DNA from: Anomalospiza imberbis
Taxonomy: Eukaryota > Chordata > Aves > Passeriformes > Viduidae
Reading direction: 5' to 3'
DNA: 64,000 nt
Assembly (NCBI RefSeq): GCF_031753505.1
Contig: NW_027099315.1
Span: forward strand, 1,364,001-1,428,000
Shown here one piece after another: positions 45,178-54,857 of the stretch. The notes under the pieces were generated by a model. The model was not told the origin of the DNA and did not search any database. It saw only the letters and a list, made by a program, of their open reading frames with translations. The translations under genes were made by a program, and so were the position numbers. Every line of letters begins with the position of its first letter. The first letter of the stretch is position 1.

Positions 45178-45388
45178 CATAGCTTTTGGGTTAATCAAGC
45201 GCATGTTTTATAAGTTGATTCCAAGCTCATCTTCCCCTCCTGTAGTCTACCACCTAGAAGCCCCCAGAGCCCCAATGGAGAACCCAGAAGGCTCAGTTAA
45301 CACTGACGCTCCTGAGGAAGAGGACCCTACTTACCAGCCATGGTTCGGCGAGCCTTCCGCCCCCCAAACCCAGTCCTCTTCATTTTAA
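45110..45388 (+). pseudogene. Env membrane anchor and tail, out of frame
   Basis: Encodes SVLSVLVIVIVVVSIAFGL, a typical membrane span, then a basic KRMFYK and a cytoplasmic tail rich in Pro and acidic residues, ending at 45388. It is the displaced 3' end of env, split off by an indel. Confidence 0.8.
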
Positions 45389-45390
45389 AA

Positions 45391-45407
45391 CAAAACAAAG
45401 GGGGAGA
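45391..45407 (+). promoter_or_regulatory. Polypurine tract
   Basis: CAAAACAAAGGGGGAGA immediately before the 3' LTR. Confidence 0.8.
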
Positions 45408-45912
45408 TGTTGCGGTGTGTCTCCTCCCTCCCAAAGGTAACCCTCTCCCCCCGCCCCAACCCCCATGAGCCCTGGCTGTGAGACAGGGGGTCCAGGGGGT
45501 CGAGTGATTGGCAGATTTGAAAGATACCCCCTGCCCCCTGTGGCTATTGGTAGACCTAAGTGCCCCTTCTCCCCTGGCACCCCTCCCCCTCACCTGGTTG
45601 GTGGCTACCTGTCCCTGCCCCTCCCCTTACCCCCGGGTTAAAAGGACAATCCAGCCATGTGGCTGGGCCTTCTGTTGGAGCTGCCACCAGGTCCACAACT
45701 CTGTAGCTGAAATAAAGACTCTGGATCAAGCTCTAGCAGAAGTGCCTCCTTTCTTCACCATTGCCTGAAGCCTCTCCACTGAGGAATATCGCTCGCGGCC
45801 TCTGAGTAACCCAAGGGTGTCACTGGGGAGGAAACATCCCAGCTGCCGCCATTGGACTCAGCAGCAAGGCAAGCCCGGGCAGGTCTCTGTCGGAATATTG
45901 GGAACCCCAATA
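45408..45912 (+). repeat. 3' LTR, 505 bp
   Basis: Same length as the 5' LTR; AATAAA 45711-45716. I count six substitutions against 36863-37367: near 36956, 37060, 37114, 37120, 37249 and 37332 of the 5' copy. Confidence 0.85.
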
Positions 45913-46092
45913 GTGACTACTTCTACTATAATATCTAAACTTTTGTGATTTCTTGTTCTTCCTGCAAGGTTGGTAAATTGTTCCATGGATCAGGTTCAAA
46001 GCCACAGGGGTCTGTGGCTGCATTCCAGGGTCTCAAATGCTTCTGACCTGGACCTGGAACATCCAAGAGTGTCCAAGGGACATTCTGGGTTC
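45913..46092. other. Unassigned spacer
   Basis: Not ERVL-like, although the other flank of the preceding provirus is. It may be the U5 end of the minus-strand LTR that follows. Confidence 0.4.
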
Positions 46093-46563
46093 TGACACGT
46101 GACCTTCCCCCTGTGAGCTCTGCTGTTCCCAGTTATTGCTTGGTCCAACGCAGGAACAGATAACAACGACACGGGACATGGGGTAAAACTGGATGGATTT
46201 ATTAGGTCCACGACCTGGGACCCCAAGACAAAGCTCAGGGGGTCTGCAGAGGTTTTTATAGGGGGAGTGGTATAAGGCAACTAACCAATGAGGGCATGGC
46301 AGGGGAGGAATCTAGGGTAGGACTAACATTCTATAAACCTATCAGGAAGAGCAGGGGAGGGGGATAATCCAAAAAAACAAATGGGGTATCGAATACTACA
46401 AGATAGACAAGGAACACTCTGGAAAAAGGGGTAGGGATAGGGAGGATTGACAACTTGTGAGGGAGGAAGTTAGGGAAGGGCTTGGGGAGATGGGTAACTC
46501 GGGAGGGGAGGAAATTAGGGAGGAGAATAATGGGCAAACAGAAATTTAAAGCAAAAACCACAC
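46093..46563 (-). mobile_element. Probable solo LTR, minus strand
   Basis: The minus strand begins TGTGGTTTTTGC at 46563 and has AATAAA at 46203-46198. It lies against RT coding sequence on the right. The left end could instead be near 45944 (TGTGATTTC). No duplication found. Confidence 0.5.
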
Positions 46564-47432
46564 CACAGCACTCCTCAATTTGCATTTTCTGCCCCAAGCA
46601 TCAACAGACAGGAACCCTTGCAGAGGTATCATTGGGTTGTTCTTCCACAAGGCCTCAAGAATTCGCTGACAATTTGCCAATGGTTTGTGGCACAAGCCTT
46701 GTCTCCGGTGTGGAAAAAGCATCCACAGGCGTTGATCATTCATTATATGGATGATCTGCTCATTGCAGCGCCAATGCATCAAGAGCTGCGAGAGTCTTGG
46801 AGTGGCGTGATTGTGGAAGTCCAGAATGCAGGGTTGGAAGTTTCCACCTCAAAAATCCAGGAAGTCTCACCATGAAACTACTTGGGATGGAAAAATCACA
46901 AAACAGACAATAAGACCACAGAAGATACAAATTAGAACTCAAGTCAACAATCTACAGGACCTGCAGCGGCTTTTGGGAGAGATCAATTGGATCAGACCAA
47001 TTTTGGTGATAACGAACTATGAACTTTCATCACTTTTCAATCTCTTGAAAGGAGACTCTGATATCAAATCCCCCAGAACTCTCACACCTGAGGCTCAAGA
47101 TGCCCTTGAGAAGATTGCCAAAGCTCTTCAACAGAGACAAGTGCATCATTTTGTAATGATGCAACCATTTTTCCTTGCAGTCTTGGGAGAAAAAATACAA
47201 CTCTATGATCTCATATTCCAATGGGACTGGTCAAAAAAAGACCCTTTGTTGATAATAAAATGGATTTTCTTACCCTACAGATCTCCCAAAACAATTTTCA
47301 TCACATTAGAAATGATAGCCCAGATCATCATCAGAGCCAGAGCCAGATTGTTAGCAATGGCAGGCAAAGATTTTGCAACAATTTACCTGCCTTTGAAAAA
47401 AGATTCTTTTGATTGGGCATTGCAAAGATCAT
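46564..47432 (+). pseudogene. pol: RT/RNase H remnant of a beta/alpha-like provirus
   Basis: Starts inside RT (coding PSINRQEPLQRYHWVVLPQG), with ICQWFVAQALSP and the intact HYMDDLLIAAP (about 46740). There is a stop and frame change at about 46873, then the RT connection (LLGEINWIRPI, TLTPEAQDALEKI) and the start of the RNase H-linker region (IIKWIFLPY). It stops being recognisable near 47430. 5' RT, protease and gag are absent. Confidence 0.8.
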
Positions 47433-48076
47433 GCAGCATTGGGAGACTTTTTTTTCTGACACCCAACATGACATGATAAGAGAGCAAAGACATAGAGAAG
47501 AAAGATCTGTCAGTTGGTATGACTTCAATTGTGATGACAACTTTAGTACATGGAAAAATGGCAAGAGATTTATAACAGCTCTGCTTTTGCCACAGGCAAC
47601 TGCAGGAGCAACCTTGAAGCAATTAGATCAAATGGGGTGTTGGTTGAGTAAAGCACTCTCATGCTACCTCTCTCGCACTGAGCACTTTATTAACTGATGT
47701 TCAAGGTGTGAGACAGGCAACTCTGCAAAACAGAGAGGCAATTTATTATCTTTTGTTAGTCCATGGACATGGATGTGAGGAATCTGAAGGAATGTGTTGC
47801 ACAAATTTGTCTGATCATTCAAAATCTATTCATGAAAGCATACAACAATTGGAGGATGGAGTGGCCAAACTCGGGGAAGAGAATGGGTCATGGCTGGATG
47901 GTGTGTTCAGTTGGTTTGATCTTGCACCAGCATGGAGATAACTTTTGAAATAGGTATATACGTACTGATTGGTGTCACAGTCCTTTTAATATTTGTGCCA
48001 TGTCTACTTTGGTGTATCCGACGGATGATGGATGAGGCTGTCAAAGGAGTGTTTTTGGTTCAAACAGAAAAGAAAT
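47433..48076 (+). pseudogene. env: env TM remnant
   Basis: Joined directly to RNase H sequence, so integrase and most of the surface subunit are deleted. The frame runs to 47697 (GCWLSKALSCYL) and then changes: TLQNREAIYYLLLVHGHGC and CEESEGMCC (C-x6-CC, about 47773) lie in the next frame, ending 47941. A decayed anchor follows (47960-48020). Closely related in design to the Env TM at 44900. Confidence 0.8.
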
Positions 48077-48524
48077 TGTAGATGCACTTCCAGGGAACCC
48101 AACATTAACAGACATGGTCCAAGCATGTTCTAAAGTAGGTTCTGTAGACTACAAAATGTCTGTTTTGGCAGCTGCTATACGGACAGACCGGTCATCCTCA
48201 GGGGATGGACAACAGAAAGAGGTGAAAAATAAGGGCAAGAGAAAACAGGGAACACAGAAAGGGAAAGGAAATAAGACTAATTTCTTGTGTGCTGAGTGTG
48301 CAAAGTCAGGTCATTATGCAAACCAATGTAAGTCTAGATACCATGCCAATGGTCAGTGCTTGGTAGGTTCAGGAAACGGGAAGACAAGCACAAAGGGGAA
48401 CTGCACTCTGACACAAATTATTCCCCAGGGCATGGTACCAGCACAGGCTTACTCAGCCAGCTTAGGAGTAGCACCCACAGAGCAGCCAGGGTGGATGTAC
48501 GCACCACAGCAACAATCATCTTAG
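48077..48524 (+). pseudogene. gag: gag 3' end (capsid tail and nucleocapsid)
   Basis: Opens with capsid-tail sequence (LPGNPTLTDMVQACSKVG) joined without a gap to the env tail of the previous remnant. Nucleocapsid shows a Lys-rich stretch and one finger CAECAKSGHYANQC. It ends at TAG 48522-48524 after QPGWMYAPQQ. N-terminal gag is missing. Confidence 0.75.
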
Positions 48525-49220
48525 AATCTGGTCATGTGCATAAGGTTGCTTTGGATGCCTTTGGACCAAGGATTGAGTGCGCTGCTTGTGGGAAGATCTA
48601 GTGCTACCCTCCAAGGAATCTTTGTACATCCAAGGGTCATTGACTTTATAGGTCAAATTTGTACTATGGTTTCCACATCCACCCACCTCCCCGTCACTAT
48701 CCCAGCAGGGACTCGAATTGCTCAACTTGTGCCTTTCCAGTCATGTGTCCCCAGGACTGACCAGTGGACTTGTGGAGATGACGACTTCGGATCCACAGTA
48801 CCGCCACAAGTCTTCTGATCTGCAGATATTTCTGCTCAGCGACCCCAGATGACATGTATCCTGATTCTACCGGGTGCCAGCCCACCTCAGATCCAGCTCT
48901 GAGGTTTGATTGACACAGGGGCTGATGTGACAGTCACCTCCTCCTCTGTGTGGCCTTCTATGTGGCCTTTGGCTTCCATAGGGTTGGCAATTGAAGAGTT
49001 GGGGGGTGCAACACAGACCTTTGCAAGTCAGCAGTCTGTGCGGATCAAGAATGTAGATGGGCAGATGGCTACAGTTCACCTCTATGTCACTGCAGCTCCA
49101 ATCAACCTCTGGGGTCAAGATGTATTGACAGCCTGAGGGGTACGGATTGGGACACATTTTTGATTGGGGTGACTGCATTGAAGGGCGCAAAGCATCCTAT
49201 GCTGCCTTTACGGTGGCTAG
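48525..49220 (+). pseudogene. pro: dUTPase-like and protease remnant
   Basis: dUTPase-like GIFVHPRVIDFIGQI and ITIPAGTRIAQL-type sequence (about 48618-48730), stop at 48816, then protease LIDTGADVTVTSS (about 48907) and INLWGQDVLTA, stop at 49134. The protease-RT linker (ASYAAFTVA) is cut at 49220 by a solo LTR and resumes at 50627. Confidence 0.75.
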
Positions 49221-50622
49221 TGTCGTGGTTTGTCACGGAAGTAAAGTTTTTCAGGAAGTTGTGGTCAAATCAATCAGTGGTCAGGTTTGGATATTGGCAC
49301 CTGGAATGACCACTGAAGGCATGGAAGTGCCTGTGAGAACACAGGGGGTTAAAAGCAGAGAACTCCCAGGGGAACTCTCTCTTTGGTTCCGGTTGTCAGA
49401 GAGTACTGACTCTCCCCTGCCTAGCCACAGGCTGGGTGGGGGAGGGGAAGCCATGAGGCCTGGTCGAGGTAGGCCAGGGGCTGAAGGACTGGAACCAAGC
49501 CAGCTCCTGTGGACAGAAGGGTGGAGAGAAACGGAGATGTCTTTCCCCACCCCCACCCCCACCCCCACCCCCCCCCCCCCCCCAGAGGGAAGAGACAAGA
49601 GAGACTGAGACACCTGGAAATTTGCAGGCAGAGGAGAAGGAGAAGGAGGGGGAGGTGCCCAGCCTTGGGAGTTAAGTTCTGGGCAGAAATTTCAGCCGTC
49701 CGGGGAGTCCGAGACTTTTAACCCTTTCTTGGGAAATGACAGCTTTGCAAAATGTTACTCCTCCTCGATTTGAGGTAGAAGAGAGGCAGTCTGGGACCTG
49801 AGATGTTAGAAGAAGAAATTTTTAGGTGGGAGGAGATGATGGAGTGGCTTGTGGCTGGACTTTTCTTGATAGCCATAGACTGAACCAATTTCTCCTGCAA
49901 CAGAGACTGCATTTTTAGGGGGATGCAATGGGGGGCCAAGACACCTGCTTCAGTGACTACTAACACAGGAGTGGAGTGAACAGAGAAGAGTTGAGGAGGA
50001 TGTGGTGATGCCCTCTGTCTTCAGGAAGAAGATGATCTCTGTTCTTGAGACCCTCGGCCCCAGGGGAGGAAGAAAATGGGGGGGACTGTGGTCCCAGAAT
50101 GAGAAGCTGAACTGTTGTTTCTTTTGGTCCTTGGCAAAGCATCCTTAAAGGAGCCCTATGAGCAGTCTGTCCATGCACGGTGGTGAGAGCACTGTGACAT
50201 GGAAAGGAGAGTGTCACCATGGCAGATTTTCTCCAGGCGGTTGCCATGCATGACATGGAAACACAGGAGGTGGCAACTGTGTTTCCTGGGGGGTCTATGG
50301 TGCAAGAGAGACTCCTCTCTCCCTTGATGGACTGAGTATTGATTATCTGAAGGGTGGCAACTTGATCAGGAATCCCAGGTGGTGTCTCACTGTGTTTTGG
50401 TGGAAATTGGGGGGGGGGGTGGGGGGAAGAGGAGTGTTTTGGTGGGTTTTCATTATGAATTCTGTGTGTCTTTTATAGTAGTAGTAGCTTAATAAAGTCT
50501 TTTTCCTTTGTTATTAAGTTTGGGCCTGCTCTGTTCTGTTCCTGATCACATCTCACAGCAATTATTTGGGAAGGTGCATTTTCATGGGGGCACTGGCATT
50601 GCGCCAGCATCAAACCATGACA
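49221..50622 (+). mobile_element. 1.4-kb solo LTR, CTAG target duplication
   Basis: Starts TGTCGTGGTTTG and ends CAAACCATGACA, near-perfect inverted ends. CTAG at 49217-49220 and 50623-50626 is a 4-bp duplication; removing the LTR makes the pol frame region contiguous. TTAATAAAG (about 50489) gives the plus orientation. It contains a C run (49566-49582) and a G run (50409-50420). Confidence 0.9.
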
Positions 50623-50626
50623 CTAG

Positions 50627-51420
50627 TGAACAGACCCATCTGGGAAAACCAGTGGCCCCTGACAAAAGAAAAATTGGTCTCCCTTTGTGAATTGGTTCAG
50701 GAACAGTTGCAACAGGGACACATTGAGCCTTCTACTAGTCCCTGGAATACTCATGTCTTTGTGATAAAGAAAAAATCTGGGAAATGGAGGCTGTTACAGG
50801 ACCTCCGAAAAGTTAATGCAGTAATGGAAAATATGAGGACATTGCAGCCTGGTATGCCCTAACCTACCATGCTTCCTACGGGATGGGAAATCTTGATCAT
50901 TGATTTAAAGGATTGCTTTTTCACAATTCCTTTGCATCCTGATGACAAACCAAAATTTGCCTTTACGGTACCTGCAGTTAATAATGCTGAACCAGTGCAG
51001 AGATATCAATGCAAATTTTTGCCACAGGGATGCAAGAATAGTCCAACTATTTGTTAATGGTATGTGGCTCAGGCCTTGTCCAGAGTCCGTGAGCAGTTTC
51101 CTGACCCATATTGCTATGACTATATTATGGATGACATCCTGGTGGCAGCATCCACCCAGGATGAGTTGCTGAGGATACAGCCTCAGCTGTTAGTTGCTCT
51201 GCATTCTTATGGCCTGCAAGTGGCTCCAGAGAAGATTCAACAGCATCCTCCTTGGAAATATTTAGGAGTCAAAATTTTGGATTGAACCATTCAACATCAA
51301 GAGGTGCAATTCACAGATTCTATTAAAACTCTGAATGATGCCCAAAAATTGATGGGTGTCATCGGTTGGTTGTGTCCTTATTTAGGGCTAACTACAACAC
51401 AATTTTGAATCGATCGCTCA
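50627..51420 (+). pseudogene. pol: RT domain with three in-frame stops
   Basis: RPIWENQWPLTKEKL, LLQDLRKVNAV, LIIDLKDCFFTIPLHPDD and LPQGCKNSPTIC. Stops at 50860, 51055 (a Gln-type position) and 51283, all in one frame. The active-site box reads YIMDDIL (about 51120-51140), so the aromatic residue is one place off the usual YMDD. Confidence 0.85.
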
Positions 51421-52060
51421 TTTGATAATCAAATGCCATCAACAATATTTGCACTTAATGGCAGCTGAACCCCCAAAAATTATTCTTCCAATAGAGTGGG
51501 AAGCCTTTGAATGGAGCTTCATTAACAGTGCTCCTTTGCAAAGTGCACTGCAAAACCTTTCAGGGCAGATTTCCTATCATCTGCCCAGTCATAAGTTATT
51601 GCAGTTGGCAAAATCAACCAATCTGTCGTTGCAGCCAAAAAATAGTCGTGTGCCAGTGCAAGGACCCACCATCTCCACTGACATTTCCAGAAAAACTTGG
51701 AAGGATGAATCTGAGTGGCAAGTGCTGGAAGGCCATGAGTCAGGCTCGGCCCAATTAGTTGAATTAAAGGCTTTTGCCATGACATTCCAGAAATTTTCTC
51801 AAGTACCTCTGAACTTGGCCACTGATTCTGCTTATGTCACAGACATAACCAAATGTTTGGATTGTTCAATTCTGAAGGAAGTCAATAACGCAGTGTTGTT
51901 TTAGTTATTGAAAGCCTTTTGGAGTGCAATTCAAGCCGAAGTCTATTCATATTATATCTTGCATATTCAGAGTCACACCAGTTTACCAGATTTCATAACA
52001 GAAGGTAATGCCAGGGCTGACAGGTTAGCTAACCCTGTGTGGGTAGCGCCTTAGCCTGAC
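51421..52060 (+). pseudogene. pol: RNase H domain remnant
   Basis: A frame change follows 51420. ISTDISRKTWK, AQLVELKAFA, NLATDSAYVTD and ITEGNARADRLA give the D-E-D-D set. TAG 51902-51904 and another stop near 52053 interrupt it. Confidence 0.8.
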
Positions 52061-53330
52061 AAGGTTGCGCAAGCCAAAGCATCACATGATTTTTTCCATC
52101 AAAGTGCACATACTCTGCAGAAACAATTTCAGTTAATGCCAACTGAGGCTCGTGACATTGTCAGTTCTTGCGCTGTCATGGACTTGCTGCACCTTTACCA
52201 GCAGGGGTGGACCCCAGAGGCCTAAAGGCCTTGCAGCTTTGGCAAACGGATGTCACTCATATTGCCAAGTTTGGCCGACTTAAGTATGTGCACATGTCTA
52301 TTGACACCTTCTCCTCTGCCATGTGGGCATCTGCTCATACTGGAGTAAAGGGTCGTGACGTGATTGTCCATTGCAGGATGGCTTTTGCGATTTTGGGAAT
52401 ACCTTCTCCTGTGAAAACTGATAATGGCCCCGCCTACGTCTCGCAGAAGATGCGTCAGTTTTTGCGCCTATGGGGAGTCTCACATAAACTTGGTATTCCG
52501 CATTCTCCAACTGGTCAAGCTATTGTTTGTGGTGTTATATTTTAGTTAAATGGTATGCTCTGTCTCACCCCTCGAAAATGTATGGTTTATTCCAAGCCTG
52601 TGATCCTCCCCTGAAGTATCATGTGTCTGTAATCCCATTGGCCCAAACTGTTCCGCGCACACTTTGAATCTCCCTGTTAAGTGTGCCGGGGGGGACATTT
52701 CGCTCTCTCTTCGCCAGCTCTCCTGGCTGGTGCCCGCTCAGCCCCTCTCTCCCCCTCCCCTTTCCCCCCCTCTTCCTCAGAAACCATGCTGCCTCCTGGG
52801 GGTAGGACCCCCAATAAACCCTCATCTAATTAGCACCCTCAGAAGCCGTGTGGAGTCTCCTTGCCTGCCTGCTGCTACCAGCAAACTCACAGCCAAGGGG
52901 GGCCCCCTGGGGACACCCCCAGGGGGTCCCCACCCGAAACGCGCCGCCACAATTGTTGAATGTACTCATGGCACTTTAAAGCGTGTTCTGGAAAAACAAA
53001 AAAGGGGAGTGCCTGGAGAAACCCCACACGGACAATTGGAAAAAGCTCTATATACAATCAATCATCTTACAGTGCCACAAAATTCAAACAGTCCTGTCAT
53101 TGTAAATCACTTCTCCTCATTGCAGTCTTCAGGTGAGAGACACCTGCCCTGAGCGAAAGTCTGGATACAGGACTTAACCACTAATAAGTGGGACGACCCG
53201 TACGAGCTTATCGCTTGGGCTCATGGGTATGCATGCGTTTCCACAGATACTGGGGTATGGTGGATACCTGCAAGGTGTGTTCACCCCGACTTGCGACACT
53301 GATAACAGACTGTGGCCAATAGGCAACCTT
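52061..53330 (+). pseudogene. pol: Integrase remnant split by a solo LTR
   Basis: Zinc region HDFFHQSAHTLQ (about 52088); catalytic core with QTDVTHIAKFGRLKYVHMSIDTFS (Asp about 52249) and VKTDNGPAYVS (Asp about 52420). After GQAIV the solo LTR 52528-52951 intervenes, and the frame resumes with VECTHGTLKRVL carrying the catalytic Glu. C-terminal domain YELIAWAHGYACVSTDTG (about 53200-53260). Stops near 53152 and 53300. Confidence 0.85.
52528..52951 (+). mobile_element. Solo LTR in integrase, ATTGTT duplication
   Basis: TGTGGTGTTATATTT...CGCCGCCACA, 424 bp, with ATTGTT at 52522-52527 and 52952-52957. CCCAATAAACCC (about 52811) sets the orientation. Same family as 23704-24146. Confidence 0.95.
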
Positions 53331-53716
53331 TGAATGATGGTCAAGATGCTGACCATCCATCAGATGTTCCCTCTAAAGGTAGGGAATGAGCATTCTATCT
53401 TCTCTCTGTTTCTGGAAAAGTTCTTGACAAGTTAGACTGCCTGATCCTTGAGCAGGATAACGATGTTTGTTACTGTCTTAGAATTAGTAAGGGTTTCTTA
53501 TAAGAAGGAACAGCAAGAATTGATGTTGATAAAATAATTTGATGGTATGTGTTGGAGAATCTCCCTGACCATTCTAAGTCAGCGTCTGATTGAGGTTCTG
53601 ATTGATAATCAGCAAATTGCTAAGGGAACCTCTTGAGCTGTGTTTGTTCTCCTTCTTGCAAGGGGCCCCACAGAGGATTACAAACACTGCCTTCCACTTT
53701 AAACAAAAAGGGGGAC
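53331..53716 (+). other. Degenerate env/3' region of provirus
   Basis: No clear Env protein; ends in the purine tract AAACAAAAAGGGGGA (53700-53715), which would serve as the polypurine tract. Confidence 0.5.
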
Positions 53717-54072
53717 CTGCGGATGAGCCAGTTTGGTCAGGGATCGAAACAGGTAACTTTCCCAGGCATCATTCTGGGAAAAGCTGTGAGAAGCTCAGAG
53801 AAAAGAATTAAAACAATTCTTATCTCAAGTCTCGGCAGCTGGTGTTTGCAATCATGTTAACATGTGCTACGTGATGTTTACAGTAAGATGTTTGCAAGAA
53901 GGTGCTGTTCCTAATTATCCAATGGTTTGAGAGATATTGATTGAGGATCAATCAGGTCCACCTGTATCATAACTGTCTATAAAAGGTGTGTGGTTTCTAA
54001 TAAAGCCTGCTTTTTCTGCCTTCTGAGCATGGAGTTAAGTGTTGTTGCTTCTCGCCATTTCTAATACAACAA
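53717..54072 (+). repeat. 3' LTR of the 48077-54072 provirus
   Basis: Follows the purine tract and starts near TGCGGATGAGCC. TCTATAAAAGG (about 53976) is a TATA box, CTAATAAAGCC (about 53998) the polyadenylation signal, and it ends near CTAATACAACA. Confidence 0.65.
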
Positions 54073-54857
54073 CGACATATGGTGAGTTGTATGCAGTCAT
54101 CTCATGTTTTAGCTGCAATCCAGATGTCATCAACATATTGAAGAATAACCCTTCCTGGCTCCTGTCTCCTCCAATCTTCCAATTCCTTTGCTATCTGATT
54201 TCCAGATATTGTTGGGCTATTCTTGAAACCCTGGATAGGACTGTCCAAGTAAGCTGACTTTTTCTCTCGGTTTTGAGGATTTTCCCACTCAAAAGCTAAG
54301 AACGCCTGTCTGGTTTTATGCACAGGAATGCAGAAAAAGGCATCCTTCAGGTTTACAACAGTAAACCACTCTAATTCATCTGTCAGTGTGGTCAAAAGGG
54401 TGTAGGGATTTGCTACTGCTGGGTTTATGTCCTCTGTATTTTTGTTAATTACTCTTAAATCTTGCACTAATCGATAACTCTTGCAATCAGCTTTCTTTAC
54501 TGCAAGGGTGGGTGTGTTATACCTGGACTCACATTGCACTAATAACCCATGTTGGAAGAATTTTTCAATTACAGATTACAATTCCTTACGGTTCTCTAAT
54601 TTCAAAGGGTATTGGTTTTGCCTTATTGGTGTGGCTTCTGGTTTGAGTGCAATACTCCATGGTTCTGCTCATTCGGATCTTTCTGGGATATCACTGGTCC
54701 ACACTACTGGGTTGACAGCATTTTCAACTTCAATGGGGATTTCACCACATTTGTCTTGTATAAAAAGTGCAGCAACTTCAACAAATTTAGGTTTGGGAAT
54801 TACAACTCATACACCCTTTCCCTTTTTGAATTTAATCTCTCCTTCTAATTTCTCTCC
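54073..54857 (-). pseudogene. pol: Gamma-like RT fragment, minus strand
   Basis: On the minus strand: RYNTPTLAVKKADCKSYRLV, VVNLKDAFFCIPV, FKNSPTISGNQIAKEL and the intact LQYVDDIWIAA (about 54110). The preceding linker and protease end (EKLEGEIKFKKGKG, about 54840) are present with stops. Similar in motif order to the gamma-like provirus at 26292-34798. Confidence 0.8.

Larger units (their letters stand above)
36863..45912 (+). mobile_element. Near full-length beta/alpha-like provirus
   Basis: About 9.05 kb: LTR, tRNA-Lys-type PBS, long leader, gag, slippery site, dUTPase-like/protease/RT, RNase H/integrase, env, PPT, LTR. The only coding defects I see are TGA 42075-42077 and a frame change near 45100. 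The LTRs differ at six positions I could spot in 505 bp. PBS, Gag and dUTPase-Pro point to a betaretrovirus-like lineage; the Env TM resembles alpharetroviruses. Flanks do not share a target duplication and differ in origin (ERVL left, unrelated right). Confidence 0.9.
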
